64,000 nucleotides of DNA from Oegoconia quadripuncta (Eukaryota > Arthropoda > Insecta > Lepidoptera > Autostichidae). Position 1 is the first letter of the stretch. Each line of letters starts with the position of its first letter. The DNA is taken from the NCBI GenBank assembly GCA_949316235.1, contig OX438751.1, positions 6,038,413 through 6,102,412 on the forward strand, in the 5' to 3' direction. The translations under genes were made by a program, and so were the position numbers. Below the pieces are notes generated by a model. It saw nothing but the letters and a program-made list of their open reading frames with translations, had not been told where the DNA came from and did no database searches. Shown one piece after another: positions 54,696-64,000 of the stretch.

Positions 54696-55130
54696 CGTGC
54701 AAGGCTTTTGATGATGACTATAAAGATGACTAAAAAGTGCCTCTTATACTTTAAAACCATAAACAGGCTTCATAACATTCAGCCTGATAAAAGGTACATA
54801 AAACCCTGGGAATTGGTGTGAAATTGTTAAACGATAAAATTACCCCGATTCCGACCTAAAATGCGAAAGCAAAATTAGTGTGAGACAAATTACTGTCTCA
54901 TGTTTTCCCACGCGACGATCGCCGTGGGCGGAAACTAGCAGTATCGTCTCGTGTTAAAAGGCACAAGATTGGTTTGTCAACAGCTAAATTGGGCCACTGA
55001 TGTAGAAAGCGTGTCACTGCATTTGGACAAATAAAGGACCACCCCAACATCATGTAATAATCGTCACGTTTAATTAATAGCAGACGCTGCTATCTTTACC
55101 CATGGCAGAGGGTAGTATGAGAACTTTTAC
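54696..55130. other. no gene; possible Helitron-like end
   Basis: 54850-54945 (aaaatgcgaaagcaaaatta, cgccgtgggcggaaactagc) resembles a decayed Helitron-N end. Nothing else. Confidence 0.35.
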
Positions 55131-55133
55131 TTA

Positions 55134-55546
55134 GGCCCGTATTAATAAACCGTTCTCAAGTAGACCTTAAGTAGACGTTTGAGAATCTTTTCTTTTTTTT
55201 TTATGCACAACGGGTTGGTACTTGACCTCAATCACATCTGATGTTAAATGCGATGATGATGATGTCGAAGGTGGAAGCGTACACACCCGGAAACCCCAAC
55301 ACTTTTGGGGGACTGTCTGTCTTATCTCTGACAACCGGAACACAACATTGCTATTAACATTGCTGCTTAGCGGCAGATTTAGATAACCTAAACCAAACCG
55401 AGTACTTAAACATGTACCCGGCTGGGGATTGAACCCGGCTGGGGATTGAAATGTTGTATACTTTAAGCCACGGAGGCGGAATAATCAGTTGCATATTAAA
55501 ACAGTATCAAAAAAAAAATCTAAATATATATTTATTAATACGGTCC
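55134..55546. mobile_element. PIF/Harbinger-type MITE carrying SINE-A
   Basis: Ends ggcccgtattaataaa and (reversed) ggaccgtattaataaa are flanked by TTA at 55131-55133 and 55547-55549. About 125 bp remain outside the SINE. It is related to 6146-6459 by terminal repeat and ttctcaagt blocks. Confidence 0.8.
55193..55479 (-). mobile_element. SINE-A inside the MITE
   Basis: T10, atgcacaacgggttggtact, the body, and atactttaagccacggaggc. The head is altered by a duplicated ggctggggattgaa segment at the B box. Confidence 0.8.
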
Positions 55547-55549
55547 TTA

Positions 55550-56554
55550 AAGTTTCTGAACTATGAGCAATTGCGTATGTGCGCGAACTATTGCTTATTT
55601 ATCTGATTATATCAGCCAAATACACAAATGCAGGCTATAATTATCAGAGCGTCGAATATCAATAGATATTGTAGCGAAAAATCCGAAAATTTAGTTTATT
55701 TGAAGTTAATAGATACCTCAAAAATAAAATTAGTTATAAATAAATAAATTGATGATGATGATTGATTCTTTAAATTCAAAACATTTAGGGAGATTATCGT
55801 TACAAAATATTAGTTCTCGTTTGCAATGCAGCTCGTCGATATTTTCAACTAAAACACATGCATGCCTAACCATAACATGCTTAGTTTTTTATCCATTAAT
55901 AAGTTAACTGTGTTTAACAAAAGTCTACCTAATTAAATATCAGTTAGTATTTATTGTTATTAAGATACAAATTAAAAATAGGGTTTTCTAAAAAAATCTA
56001 GACTAATCGCTCGTTTTTTTAATTATTCAAAATTACATCTCTAATATACCACTACAAGATAGCAATTATATAAGACGGTTCTGAATTATGTCTAGCTAAG
56101 CTAATTTTTTACCGTATTTTCCCTGGGCTATTTGTAAGTGAACGTATATTATTATTTAGTTAATTTTGTTTTAGATATACTTACACTGCATACAACAGAA
56201 ATCGTCGATGTAAACAAGTACAGCAGGTCCGTTTAGGCGCGCTATCATAAAGAATAAACAGTGGTGTAACTACACTAAACTACAGCCATTCTCCTCTGGA
56301 CAGTAACTCTACATCTGTGGACTTGACACTACGTAATAGGTACTATATTAATTCTGTGACTACGTTCCTCCTAATACTCGCCCTATCCGTCAAAGCTTAG
56401 CTCCGGAATTAATGTCAATCTGTTTTTCATTGCTTTTATTTTAATTATTATTACCGTATTTTCTTTCTCGTATTACACTAAGTTTTTACAGTTATAATAC
56501 AGTATAATTTAAATTAACACATCATAAGGTGATGCTTTTGGTCTATGATGCATC
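55550..56554. other. no recognisable feature
   Basis: About 1 kb of AT-rich DNA with no frame above 60 codons and no recognised repeat. Confidence 0.4.
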
Positions 56555-56815
56555 TTTCGTTGTGGTTAGAAACGCTGACTTCAACCAAAAGGGCATGTCT
56601 GTGTGATGAATATGTTCATGTGTAGATACCGGAGTTACGGAGGTGTTTCATTTATATATGTGTTTATGTTAAAATATTATTGTTATTTATGTATGTTAAA
56701 AAAAATGTATTTGTATAGTATATCAACCATCTGGTACCTATAAAACAAGCCTAGTTGCTTAATGTGGAAATAGATGGCGCTGTGTATGTCCTAAGATATA
56801 TATTTATATTTATAA
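56555..56815 (+). mobile_element. SINE-B, degraded
   Basis: tcgttgtggttagaaacgct, gtgtgatgaatatgttcatg, ccggagttacggaggtgttt and aatagatggcgctgtgtatg keep the order. The B box is lost (accaaaagggcatg). Confidence 0.7.
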
Positions 56816-56874
56816 TTTGAACGAATAAGGCTGATGTGTGGTTTATATTTATGGCATGTGAAAAGAATTGAACC

Positions 56875-57065
56875 AACCAACGTAGGTGTCGTAAAAGGCG
56901 ACTATGGAATTTTCCACCAAAAAACAACTACAGATTTGTACATTTCTGTATATTTTGATGGGTGAATCACGAATGTTGTTTCAAGCATTAAACATTTATA
57001 TTAGATGCAAACGATAACGTTTGAAATATCTTTGACCACCCCATTTGAGATAATGTTCGTGATCT
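56875..57065 (+). repeat. repeat J
   Basis: cgtaaaaggcgactatggaa, tttccaccaaaaaacaacta and tatctttgaccaccccattt. Confidence 0.6.
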
Positions 57066-57249
57066 CTTCCAGGCAAACCAGAGTAAAGATACGAGCTACC
57101 AGTAGAGTGCCAATACATCTTTTTTAACGCCTCTTTCTTTCAAATCAGGTGCAAAACGGACCCATTCAAAGCGACTTATTTTAGTTTTGTCACAGATAAG
57201 AGCTGTGTTCTGAGCGATTAGCGGAACGATGACAGACTTTTTTTTTCTT

Positions 57250-57480
57250 TTTTTTTCATGCACAACACGTTGGTACTTGACCTCAATCACAGCGGATGTT
57301 AAGTGAAGATGAGGTCGAAGGTGGAAGCGTACTGACCCGGAAACCCCAACACATTTAGAGGACTAGCTATCTTATCTCTGACAACCGGAACACAATAACG
57401 CTATTAACCGCTGGACGCTATTAAATGAACCCCGCTGGGGATTGAACCCGCGACCTCCGAATCGTAAACCCATCGCATTA
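57250..57480 (-). mobile_element. SINE-A, internally deleted
   Basis: tttttttcatgcacaacacg, aagtgaagatgaggtcgaag, and the reverse B box gattgaacccgcgacctcc. About 90 bp between attaaccgctgg and aaatgaacccc are missing, and the head end is lost. Confidence 0.75.
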
Positions 57481-57829
57481 GTGTTACACTAATTGACATG
57501 TTGTGTTACTGTTTATCCATACACTGTACTGATTTACACTAGTGACCCGTTTCTGGTGCACTCTGCGGACTCATCGCGCATCATTATGCAACTGTAATCT
57601 ATGCAGCGATCGTTGAGTGACCGATAAAAAGGGTGTCTTGTTTAAGCGTTTATTGTTTCTATGTCGGTTTGTGGTCGTATGAAGGTACTATAAGTAATTA
57701 AAAACACATTCATCATCTTGAGTTCAGTTTTTATATAGAAATATGATGCTTTTACTAGTATACGCCAACGGTTCTCGTTATTAAACCTATCGATGATATT
57801 TATTTTTTTTAATATTTCGGACACTTACA
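57481..57829. other. no recognisable feature
   Basis: Nothing supported. Confidence 0.3.
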
Positions 57830-58035
57830 CCAATCATCTAGTCCCAAATTAAACAAAGCTTGTACTATGGATACTAGATAACGAATAAACATACATAAAT
57901 ATTTATATAAACATCCATGACTCAGGAATATAATATAATATATTCATATTCATCACACAAACATTTACCCGGATTCGAACCCGCAACCGTTGGTTTCGCT
58001 GACAGGGTCACTATCCACTACACCAATCGGTCGTC
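57830..58035 (-). mobile_element. SINE-B2 variant
   Basis: The reverse head cactacaccaatcggtcgtc, B box ggttcgaatcc (reverse ggattcgaacc) and tttcgctgacagggtcacta match 34606-34800. Confidence 0.75.
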
Positions 58036-58281
58036 AAATATTGCTTTTTGCCAACTGCCTTTATTTGCTAATGCGTGTAAATTAGTATACCCGCTGTATG
58101 GTTGCAATGACAACTGTAAACTCTCACTACACTCACTACACAGACGCGATGTCAGCCCAAGGACTCAAGTCAGAAAATATTCACAAATCTACCTAAACCT
58201 ACCTAATGGGCTCATGGATAGACCAAAAAGGATGCAAGCCAGAATTATAATGGTTAAAAATTTTAAATAAAATTCTATTAA

Positions 58282-58506
58282 TCTAACTAATATTATAAAT
58301 GCGAAAGTTTGAATGTTTGTTTGTTTGTTTGTTTATTTGTTGCTCAATCACGGCGAAACGGATGAACGGATTTGGATGAAAAGATTAAAACCTGAATTAA
58401 GACATAGGATATTTTTTATCCCGATAAAGTGAGTAGTTTCCGCGGGATAAACCAATTTCAGTGATAAAGTTTTTCAACGCAGGCAAAGCCGCGGGCGGAA
58501 AGCTAG
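58282..58506 (+). mobile_element. Helitron-N, complete copy
   Basis: It is 225 bp, from TCTAAC..taatattataaatgcgaaag to gccgcgggcggaaagCTAG, with A before and T after, as expected for Helitron insertion between A and T. It has (tttg)n near the start, and gacggatgaacggatttgga-type and ttttttatcccgataaagtg blocks internally. No ORF; mobilised in trans. Confidence 0.82.
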
Positions 58507-58807
58507 TGTCTAATAAAACTAAAGAAATATTAATTAATCTAAAAATTATTCTCAAAAAGAACGTGATAAGACTACAGATTCTATTAGTTGATAGGTATGG
58601 TATATAGCAATTTGAAATTCGAATGACTGGCTGGTTCACTCTCGATGAATCGGTAAAATGGGGATTTGATTGGAGCAAAACAAATATTTGGCGCGAACAC
58701 GAGACGCTTTTTATTGGCCAGCTGTGCTTCAGAAAGCATTATGAAGCTCAGATATTATGTAAGTTCTTGAAAATCCAAGCATTTTTTGTACCTAATAATT
58801 TCATATT

Positions 58808-59152
58808 CTTAGATTAATGATTGGTCTCCGCGCCGCTACGACTAGATACCGCACTATGAAGAAAAAACAGGTTCCTGAACGCGGCAACTCAATATTGTAG
58901 TGTGTAGATTTATACAGTACTTACTGATGGTATGTGATGCCAGTATCTTTCTTGTTTTTTGTAGTATTGTTATTACATAGTTTGACTACGCAAAACGGCA
59001 TTTTGCTTCAGTCTTATACCAAAATTTGAAATTTGAACTTGTGGCGTGACTGCGCGGGTACGCCGAATACGGCGTAGTATTTGTTGCCGCATTTTTCGAG
59101 TACGCCGACGGTATCTAGTCGTAGCGGCGCGGAGACCAATCATTAATCTAAG
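58808..59152. mobile_element. DNA transposon with perfect 44-bp TIRs and 8-bp duplication
   Basis: 58808-58851 (cttagattaatgattggtct, ccgcgccgctacgactagat, accg) is the exact reverse complement of 59109-59152. The direct repeats ttcatatt at 58800-58807 and 59153-59160 are an 8-bp target duplication. The element is 345 bp with no ORF. Eight-base duplications are typical of hAT, P and some Merlin-type elements, but the terminus does not look like the usual hAT CAG start, so the superfamily is open. Confidence 0.88.
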
Positions 59153-59924
59153 TTCATATTCATATACGTAGATAAATATTAGTTTCGTGTCTACGTTTCA
59201 TTGTTCTTTTATTTCAAATAACATGGAAAAAGTGATTGTTTCTAGTTTTGTATACACCATTAAATTTATAAACTGATCGCCTGTGGAGAAGTAACGATAA
59301 GTAAAAATGTAAAAATTTTCGACGTAATTATGTGAAACGGTTCGTAGGAAGACTGTCAAAAAAAGTAAATTATTAAAAAACAAAAAAGAGACTACTACCC
59401 ACATATTATGATAATAACAAATCGCATGCGACAAAAATCCTAAAACACTCCAGCAATTATGACAAATCCAACGAAACAAAACAAAAAACGCGCGTATCGA
59501 ATTGTAACGCTAGCCGCTGTGTCAATATGGTTGATTATTACAAAGCTTTAATTGTCAAATCGATAGGTTCACGAACGAAAACATTACTATTTTGTATATT
59601 TTAATTGATTTTTGGAACACTGCACCATTTATTAAAAATCTTACCGGTTATTGTGTTAGAACAATAAAAAGCTATCATTTTATTAAAAAATCATATCACT
59701 GTCACTGAAAATTCCGAAATCGTCAACATAGAAGTTTAGTTTTAATGGTGATATTTAGGTTTTTTACAGAATTACCAAGCCATTTTTCAATAGCCTATTT
59801 TTATTGTTTATTGTGCTTCTTTGTTTCTTTTTCATTCTATAATAATTTTTGTGTAGTAGAATTCAACAACCTTTCTTCACACTGGAAGCTCAAAGATTCA
59901 TATTTTCGTCAGATTTCGTGAACT
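59153..59924. other. no recognisable feature
   Basis: A 93-codon minus-strand frame (59198-59479) has no signature. AT-rich otherwise. Confidence 0.35.
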
Positions 59925-60010
59925 GACCTCGCCTTAAAATCCGTCACGCCGTTTAGACTACAGGATGCGACAAAGGAACGGACGGGCATACTTACATACT
60001 CGTACATACA
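59925..60010 (+). repeat. repeat L fragment
   Basis: gccgtttagactacaggatg and gacaaaggaacggacgggca match 14185-14225. Confidence 0.55.
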
Positions 60011-61029
60011 ATGTACCTACATGTTCTTTTTTCGAAATTTCAATTATTGTAATTTAATTAACGAATATCTCATGGTGAAACATCCTTAAGGAACCTCCCC
60101 TTAACTTCACTATTATGCTCATACATTTTATGAAAAAAATACCCATAAAGAATGTAGTACTAACTAGAGATGACATTATTACTTTACCTACGTAAACGTG
60201 TATTAGTAAAATCATATCGTCACAAACCTCACACTTCGCATAGCTACAAAAAGTATTGTATAAACTCATGGAAGATATGCAAGTTCGACCCGGAACCTGT
60301 TGCCTGCTAGTCGAATTAATTATTAAAATAAACAGTCGTAAAACGTGTACAGTCAGCTGCCTACACCTCAGTCTTTTTCGTTTCCTGGCTCTTTGTTAAC
60401 AACATCCTTTTATGAATGCGGAGGTTGTCGTAGGATCGATCCCTGGCGGTTTGCATATTTACCAGTGTTGCCAACTTATCTCTTTTAGATTCAGCTCTAA
60501 ATCGACGTTTTTAGCTCCAACAAATATATACAACTCCTTTTAGAGAAATGGTGCGTCATAAGAAAAAGAGCGCAAAAGTGCGATTCGCTCTGGAGTTAGA
60601 CAATGAGGGTTCCGTATTACTCGTATGAATGTCGCGACCCTTTACTGGAGAATTCAAGCAAATATATCTAAACCGGAAAAGCGTGTGGGGGAGATATTTC
60701 GAAGAAACGTCAATCTATATCTCCCTAATCAAGGACTAGAAAAAAGAAAATTGTAGACTATCTCTCTTCAATTTAAGAGCTATGCTCTTGTTAATGGAGT
60801 CCTTTCCACACTTCTGCATTCCGCCTTTTCCTTGACTTCCTGAAACGCCACGGCATTTACTTTTGCCTTTACTTGTACCATGATTTCCTTCTAGGCGTTC
60901 CTCTCATCGTCTTTCCCTCCAATTTTCCTTCAATGATGTACTTTATAACGTTGTCTTGTCGTATCAGATCACCTAATATCTATCCCCGGGGAGACTGGTA
61001 GTTCTACGTCAAAAAAAATTGCTAGACTA
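60011..61029. other. no recognisable feature
   Basis: Several short frames but no recognised domain. A gagggttccgtattact block at 60606 recalls repeat M. Confidence 0.35.
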
Positions 61030-61148
61030 CGCTAGCTATTTTAAAATGAGCTATAGTTGTTTTGCTTGCGCTTACCGTGTTTTACTGGGATGAAAATATG
61101 TTTTTATTTCGAGTTTCCATGTGGATGAAGTCGCAGACGGAAAGCTAG
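61030..61148 (+). mobile_element. Helitron-N 3' end
   Basis: gaagtcgcagacggaaagctag followed by T is the Helitron-N terminus. The 5' part is missing or unrecognisable. Confidence 0.55.
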
Positions 61149-61504
61149 TAATATATGTTTTTAAAATTCTACCTACCGACCGCCCTGGAGCGACGACGCA
61201 CGGTACGAGCTCTCTCCCGAAAGAATCTCTATTCGACATTTAAATGCATTTCTTTTTAAAACCACGCGCCGGCTATCACGGCCAGCATCACACCACACAA
61301 TCCCAAGCGTTCTCCTTGGACCGTCGCCACAGTACTAATACGTTGACCAAGATAAGTGTCAGTTCAACGATAGCTAGATACCTCATGAAGGGGCATGGAT
61401 AAATCCTTGAAGACCTTCCGAACTTCAGATATCCACAAACCCAGTCTTCACACCAAAGGAAATATATACCAGCTCCCACGGTACACGTATAATACTAAAT
61501 TAGC
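61149..61504. other. no gene; GC-richer stretch
   Basis: 61180-61330 is GC-richer but lacks a recognised domain or repeat. Confidence 0.3.
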
Positions 61505-61672
61505 GAAAACTACTCAATTTATCGGGATATACAGTATGCTGTCCTGTTCTAGGGCATATTCTAATTCTGTACAAAATTTCATCCGAATCCTCTTATTTCG
61601 CCGTTTGTTTGTTGCTAAATCATTAGCAACAAACAAACATCCCAGTTTTCCCATTTATAATATTAGTTGTGG
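61505..61672 (-). mobile_element. Helitron-N, degraded
   Basis: actactcaatttatcgggat, aaaatttcatccgaatcctc, acaaacaaacatcccagt and cccatttataatattagt follow the reversed Helitron-N order. It contains a small ttgtttgttgctaa/ttagcaacaaacaa hairpin. Confidence 0.65.
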
Positions 61673-62403
61673 ATTCGTCGAATAATTGGAAGGATGGATT
61701 ACCATCTTAGCAGTATTATGCAGGCGACTGTATCGTCTGCAACGATTCCCGCCATTAATAAAAAGTAATAAAAATGCTCCACTTAATGAATAATAAACCG
61801 TATCTTAAACATTGGCTTGTCTTACTCGTGTCTAACACTAACAATGTGATCCATAAATCTAATTTATCTTTAGATGTGACAGATGTGACAGACATTGATT
61901 TGTGTAATTTTCAGAAAATTATCTTCAGGGAGACATTCTGTTCTGACATTGTTTTCACATACCAAAGTAGAAATGAAAACATTCATACAGTTGCTCCTAT
62001 TTTTAAACCATTTTCTGTCAAAGTCGGCTACTATAATATCTACTATGTCCGTGCCAAAGTACAATCGGGTACATAAATGCATGTCCAGTCCAAGACGATT
62101 TAGATTTTACTGAACACATTATATTTAATCCTAACCCTTCCTAATTCTAAATCAAAAATCTTTATTTCATTATTACATGTTTATACCTACTTCTGTTACG
62201 ATGATTACTCCTCATAAAAGTTAAATGAAATGATAAATACTATTCTGTGCGTTCAATCAATATAACTCTGCTATAATCTCAGAGCCCGTATTCACGATTT
62301 TTCAATATCGGGGATTGATAACGTTTTTTATAGTAAATACTTACCTAACTAGTTGCTTCAATCACAGAATATCTAATTACTGACATATTTCAATCCACAG
62401 AGC
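61673..62403. other. no recognisable feature
   Basis: Overlapping frames at 61774-62113 on both strands look incidental. No motif. Confidence 0.35.
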
Positions 62404-62568
62404 ATGGAATCTCCGCTAGTAAAGGCGGGCGCGGCGATTCCGTACACTATGTACCTTACCTTACCTTCATTCAGTGGTTCAATATCGGAGAGTTTCCAAG
62501 CGAATTCAGTCCTTGACATTTCTGACTCGATAGATTCATTCTCGGACCGATATGAATGCCCAGATTAG
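62404..62568 (+). CDS. weak candidate exon (54 codons)
   Basis: An ATG at 62404 follows atttcaatccacag, a plausible splice acceptor. It opens 54 codons beginning MESPLVKAGAAIPYTMYLTL, rich in serine and aspartate later (SDSIDSFSDRYE), ending TAG at 62566-62568. GC content rises over the first 40 bases. No family is recognised and no partner exon was found. The neighbouring ttcaatatcgg motif also occurs upstream at 62301, so this may be part of an unrecognised repeat. Treat as hypothetical. Confidence 0.2.
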   Translation: MESPLVKAGAAIPYTMYLTLPSFSGSISESFQANSVLDISDSIDSFSDRYECPD

Positions 62569-62659
62569 TCATAACAGACAGTGATTTTATCCGAACAAAG
62601 TTAAGTGCATAGAATTGTTAAGAACTTATTTTACCTATTAATACTGAAGTATTATATAT

Positions 62660-62957
62660 ATATCACACCTGATGTCAAGTGAAGGTGAGGCCGAAGGTGG
62701 AAGCGTATTGACCCGGAAACCCCATCTTATTTGGGGAACTGACCATCTTATCTCTGACAACCGGAACACAACAATGCTATTAACATTGATGTTGTTTGAC
62801 GGCAGATTTTGATAAGATGGTGGTAACTAGCCAGGCGGACATTTAAATACCTTACCACTAACCAAACCGAGTATTAAACATATACCCGGCTGGGGATCGA
62901 ACCGACGTCCAAATCGTAAACCCTATGTGGTTTACACTGAGCCACGGAGACGGTTAA
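62660..62957 (-). mobile_element. SINE-A
   Basis: tatcacacctgatgtcaagt, the full body and tttacactgagccacggaga. The A-tail side is truncated and the B box has lost a few bases (gggatcgaaccgacgtcc). Confidence 0.8.
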
Positions 62958-63239
62958 AAAAAATTACTTGTTAATTCTATGAATAAATGAGAAAACTGAC
63001 ATCCGATATCGAATTTGAACATCATGGACCAAGTTACTTTGAAAACTTCTTAAGACGGACTCTCGCTCAGCCGAGATTACAATGTCAATAGATATAGGTC
63101 ATATAGGTTTGTTACTTCTGCACTCAAATAAGTGTAAAAGTGATGAAGTCGAAGAAGAAGAATGACAGTGAAATCTCGAGTGCGCTAGATATCGAATCGA
63201 ATTTCGATATCGTACAATCGTGATTGCGGACCCTGATCT

Positions 63240-63512
63240 TATGACTTGTTTTTACACTGTTGGGGCAAAGCCTTCTCTCACTGGGAGATGGCTACCATAG
63301 GCATGGGCCTATGGAGGCCGTAACCCTCCATGGGGGCCCAGTGGGAATTGGTCGATTTGTATCAAACTAGTGGCCACCTGACTATCATTAACATGGCCTC
63401 CGAAGTACGGAAACACTCGTATTAAATTGCGATCACCCAACCAAGAAGTGCTTAACTTCGCTAATTGAAGACGAATAGTGAATGCGACTGCGCCACGAAT
63501 GCTACATGCATT
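63240..63512 (-). mobile_element. 5S-SINE, minus strand
   Basis: The minus strand of 63430-63500 reads gtggcgcagtcgcattcact, attcgtcttcaattagcgaa and gttaagcac..ggttgggtgatcgc, close to the 5S rRNA box A to box C interval. The body continues leftward through cccactgggcccccatgg-type sequence. Confidence 0.65.
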
Positions 63513-63721
63513 AAAATTACGAGAACTAGAGGCAAACTTCCTACCTTAAGTTATCTGCCGCCCTATATAGTCGATAACCTTTGACTGTGAAGCGACCGAA
63601 ATGCATTTCTTATTAATTACATCACGTAATGAACTATGTAAGAACTAACCTAACAATTGAATTCACAGAAATAATTGTTTTAAAGACATTACTGGGATTT
63701 AAATAAAACTAAAAGGTAATT
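63513..63721. other. no recognisable feature
   Basis: Short unique-looking spacer. Confidence 0.3.
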
Positions 63722-63815
63722 AGAGTGAAGCAAGTCATGCAACGAGCTATGGAAATGGTGATGCTCGGCGTTTCACTACGGAATCGAATCAGGAATGTCA
63801 CTGATATATGAAAAT
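63722..63815 (+). pseudogene. RTE-clade reverse transcriptase fragment
   Basis: One frame reads KQVMQRAMEMVMLGVSLRNR then IRNVTDI and a stop. This is the same RTE thumb motif as at 15708-15800. It continues in frame further than that copy but is still only a fragment. Confidence 0.7.
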
Positions 63816-64000
63816 AGGCATCACTTCACTGATGCTAAAACGGGAGTTTGGAACCAATCTTCGTTCTCGAACTGTCGTATCATGGTAATCATAAAAAAAA
63901 TGCTGATATATCTTGTAAAAAATGAATCACTTACCACAGAAAAGTGACCAAAAAACAAGCAGTAATAATAAATACTAAATAATAAATAAACATAATGTTT

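Noticed and set aside
1..64000. CRISPR arrays, operons, prophage or other prokaryotic systems
   Set aside because: No regularly spaced direct repeats, no ribosome-binding-site gene strings; the sequence is clearly animal nuclear DNA.

Overview
The window reads as repeat-rich euchromatin from an insect, almost certainly a moth or butterfly (Lepidoptera). The evidence is an AT-rich background, no bacterial gene organisation, and many short dispersed repeats of kinds typical of lepidopteran genomes. These are tRNA-headed SINEs with A and B boxes, non-autonomous Helitrons ending in CTAG, 5'-truncated LINE tails of RTE, CR1/jockey and RNase-H-bearing types, mariner-type elements, and palindromic MITEs. 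No host protein-coding gene, rRNA gene or functional tRNA gene can be supported. The window is probably intergenic or a large intron. Two weak hints of host transcription are recorded: a TATA/Inr pair near 44.35 kb and a short splice-acceptor/ORF candidate at 62.4 kb.

Working names used below: SINE-A (tRNA-like head beginning gcctccgtggctcaatg, about 330 bp, at least 17 copies or fragments); SINE-B (head ggtgtagtggtta, tail through tagatggcgctgtg); SINE-C (head gatggctcagcgg); 5S-SINE (head matching the 5S rRNA internal promoter); LINE-H (3' end with a conserved ORF ending and poly-A); repeats G, I, J, L and M (dispersed, class unclear); Helitron-N (ctaatattataaatgcgaaag to gcggaaagctag).

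Layout. 0-4.7 kb: scattered LINE/SINE tails. 4.76-6.05 kb: the only near-complete transposon, a mariner element of about 1.29 kb flanked by TA and disabled by one stop and one frameshift. 6.1-7.2 kb: two MITEs. 8-16 kb: LINE-H, repeat L and SINE-A copies, one SINE carrying a LINE insertion. 16.7-18.8 kb: three LINE fragments (two with clear target-site duplications) and a foldback MITE. 19-24 kb: sparse. 24-25.5 kb: mariner-derived MITE in an older repeat, RTE remnant and 5S-SINE. 26-31 kb: SINE-B copies and a second foldback MITE. 31.9 kb: a perfect hairpin. 32.5-33.2 kb: 5S-SINE and a long-TIR MITE. 35.0-35.95 kb: a three-layer nest (LINE inside DNA transposon inside SINE-A). 37-40.4 kb: Helitron-N and LINE-H interrupted by other elements. 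41-52 kb: more SINEs, LINE tails and an inverted second copy of the mariner MITE. 52.6-55.6 kb: the densest SINE-A cluster, with SINE copies nested in a LINE and in a Harbinger-type MITE. 58.3-59.15 kb: the best-preserved Helitron-N and an element with perfect 44-bp terminal inverted repeats and an 8-bp target duplication. 60-64 kb: degraded Helitron, SINE and RTE pieces.

Nothing here works together as a pathway. The biology is a layered record of transposition: autonomous LINEs supplied machinery for SINEs, and mariner, Harbinger and Helitron enzymes encoded elsewhere mobilised the non-autonomous elements.
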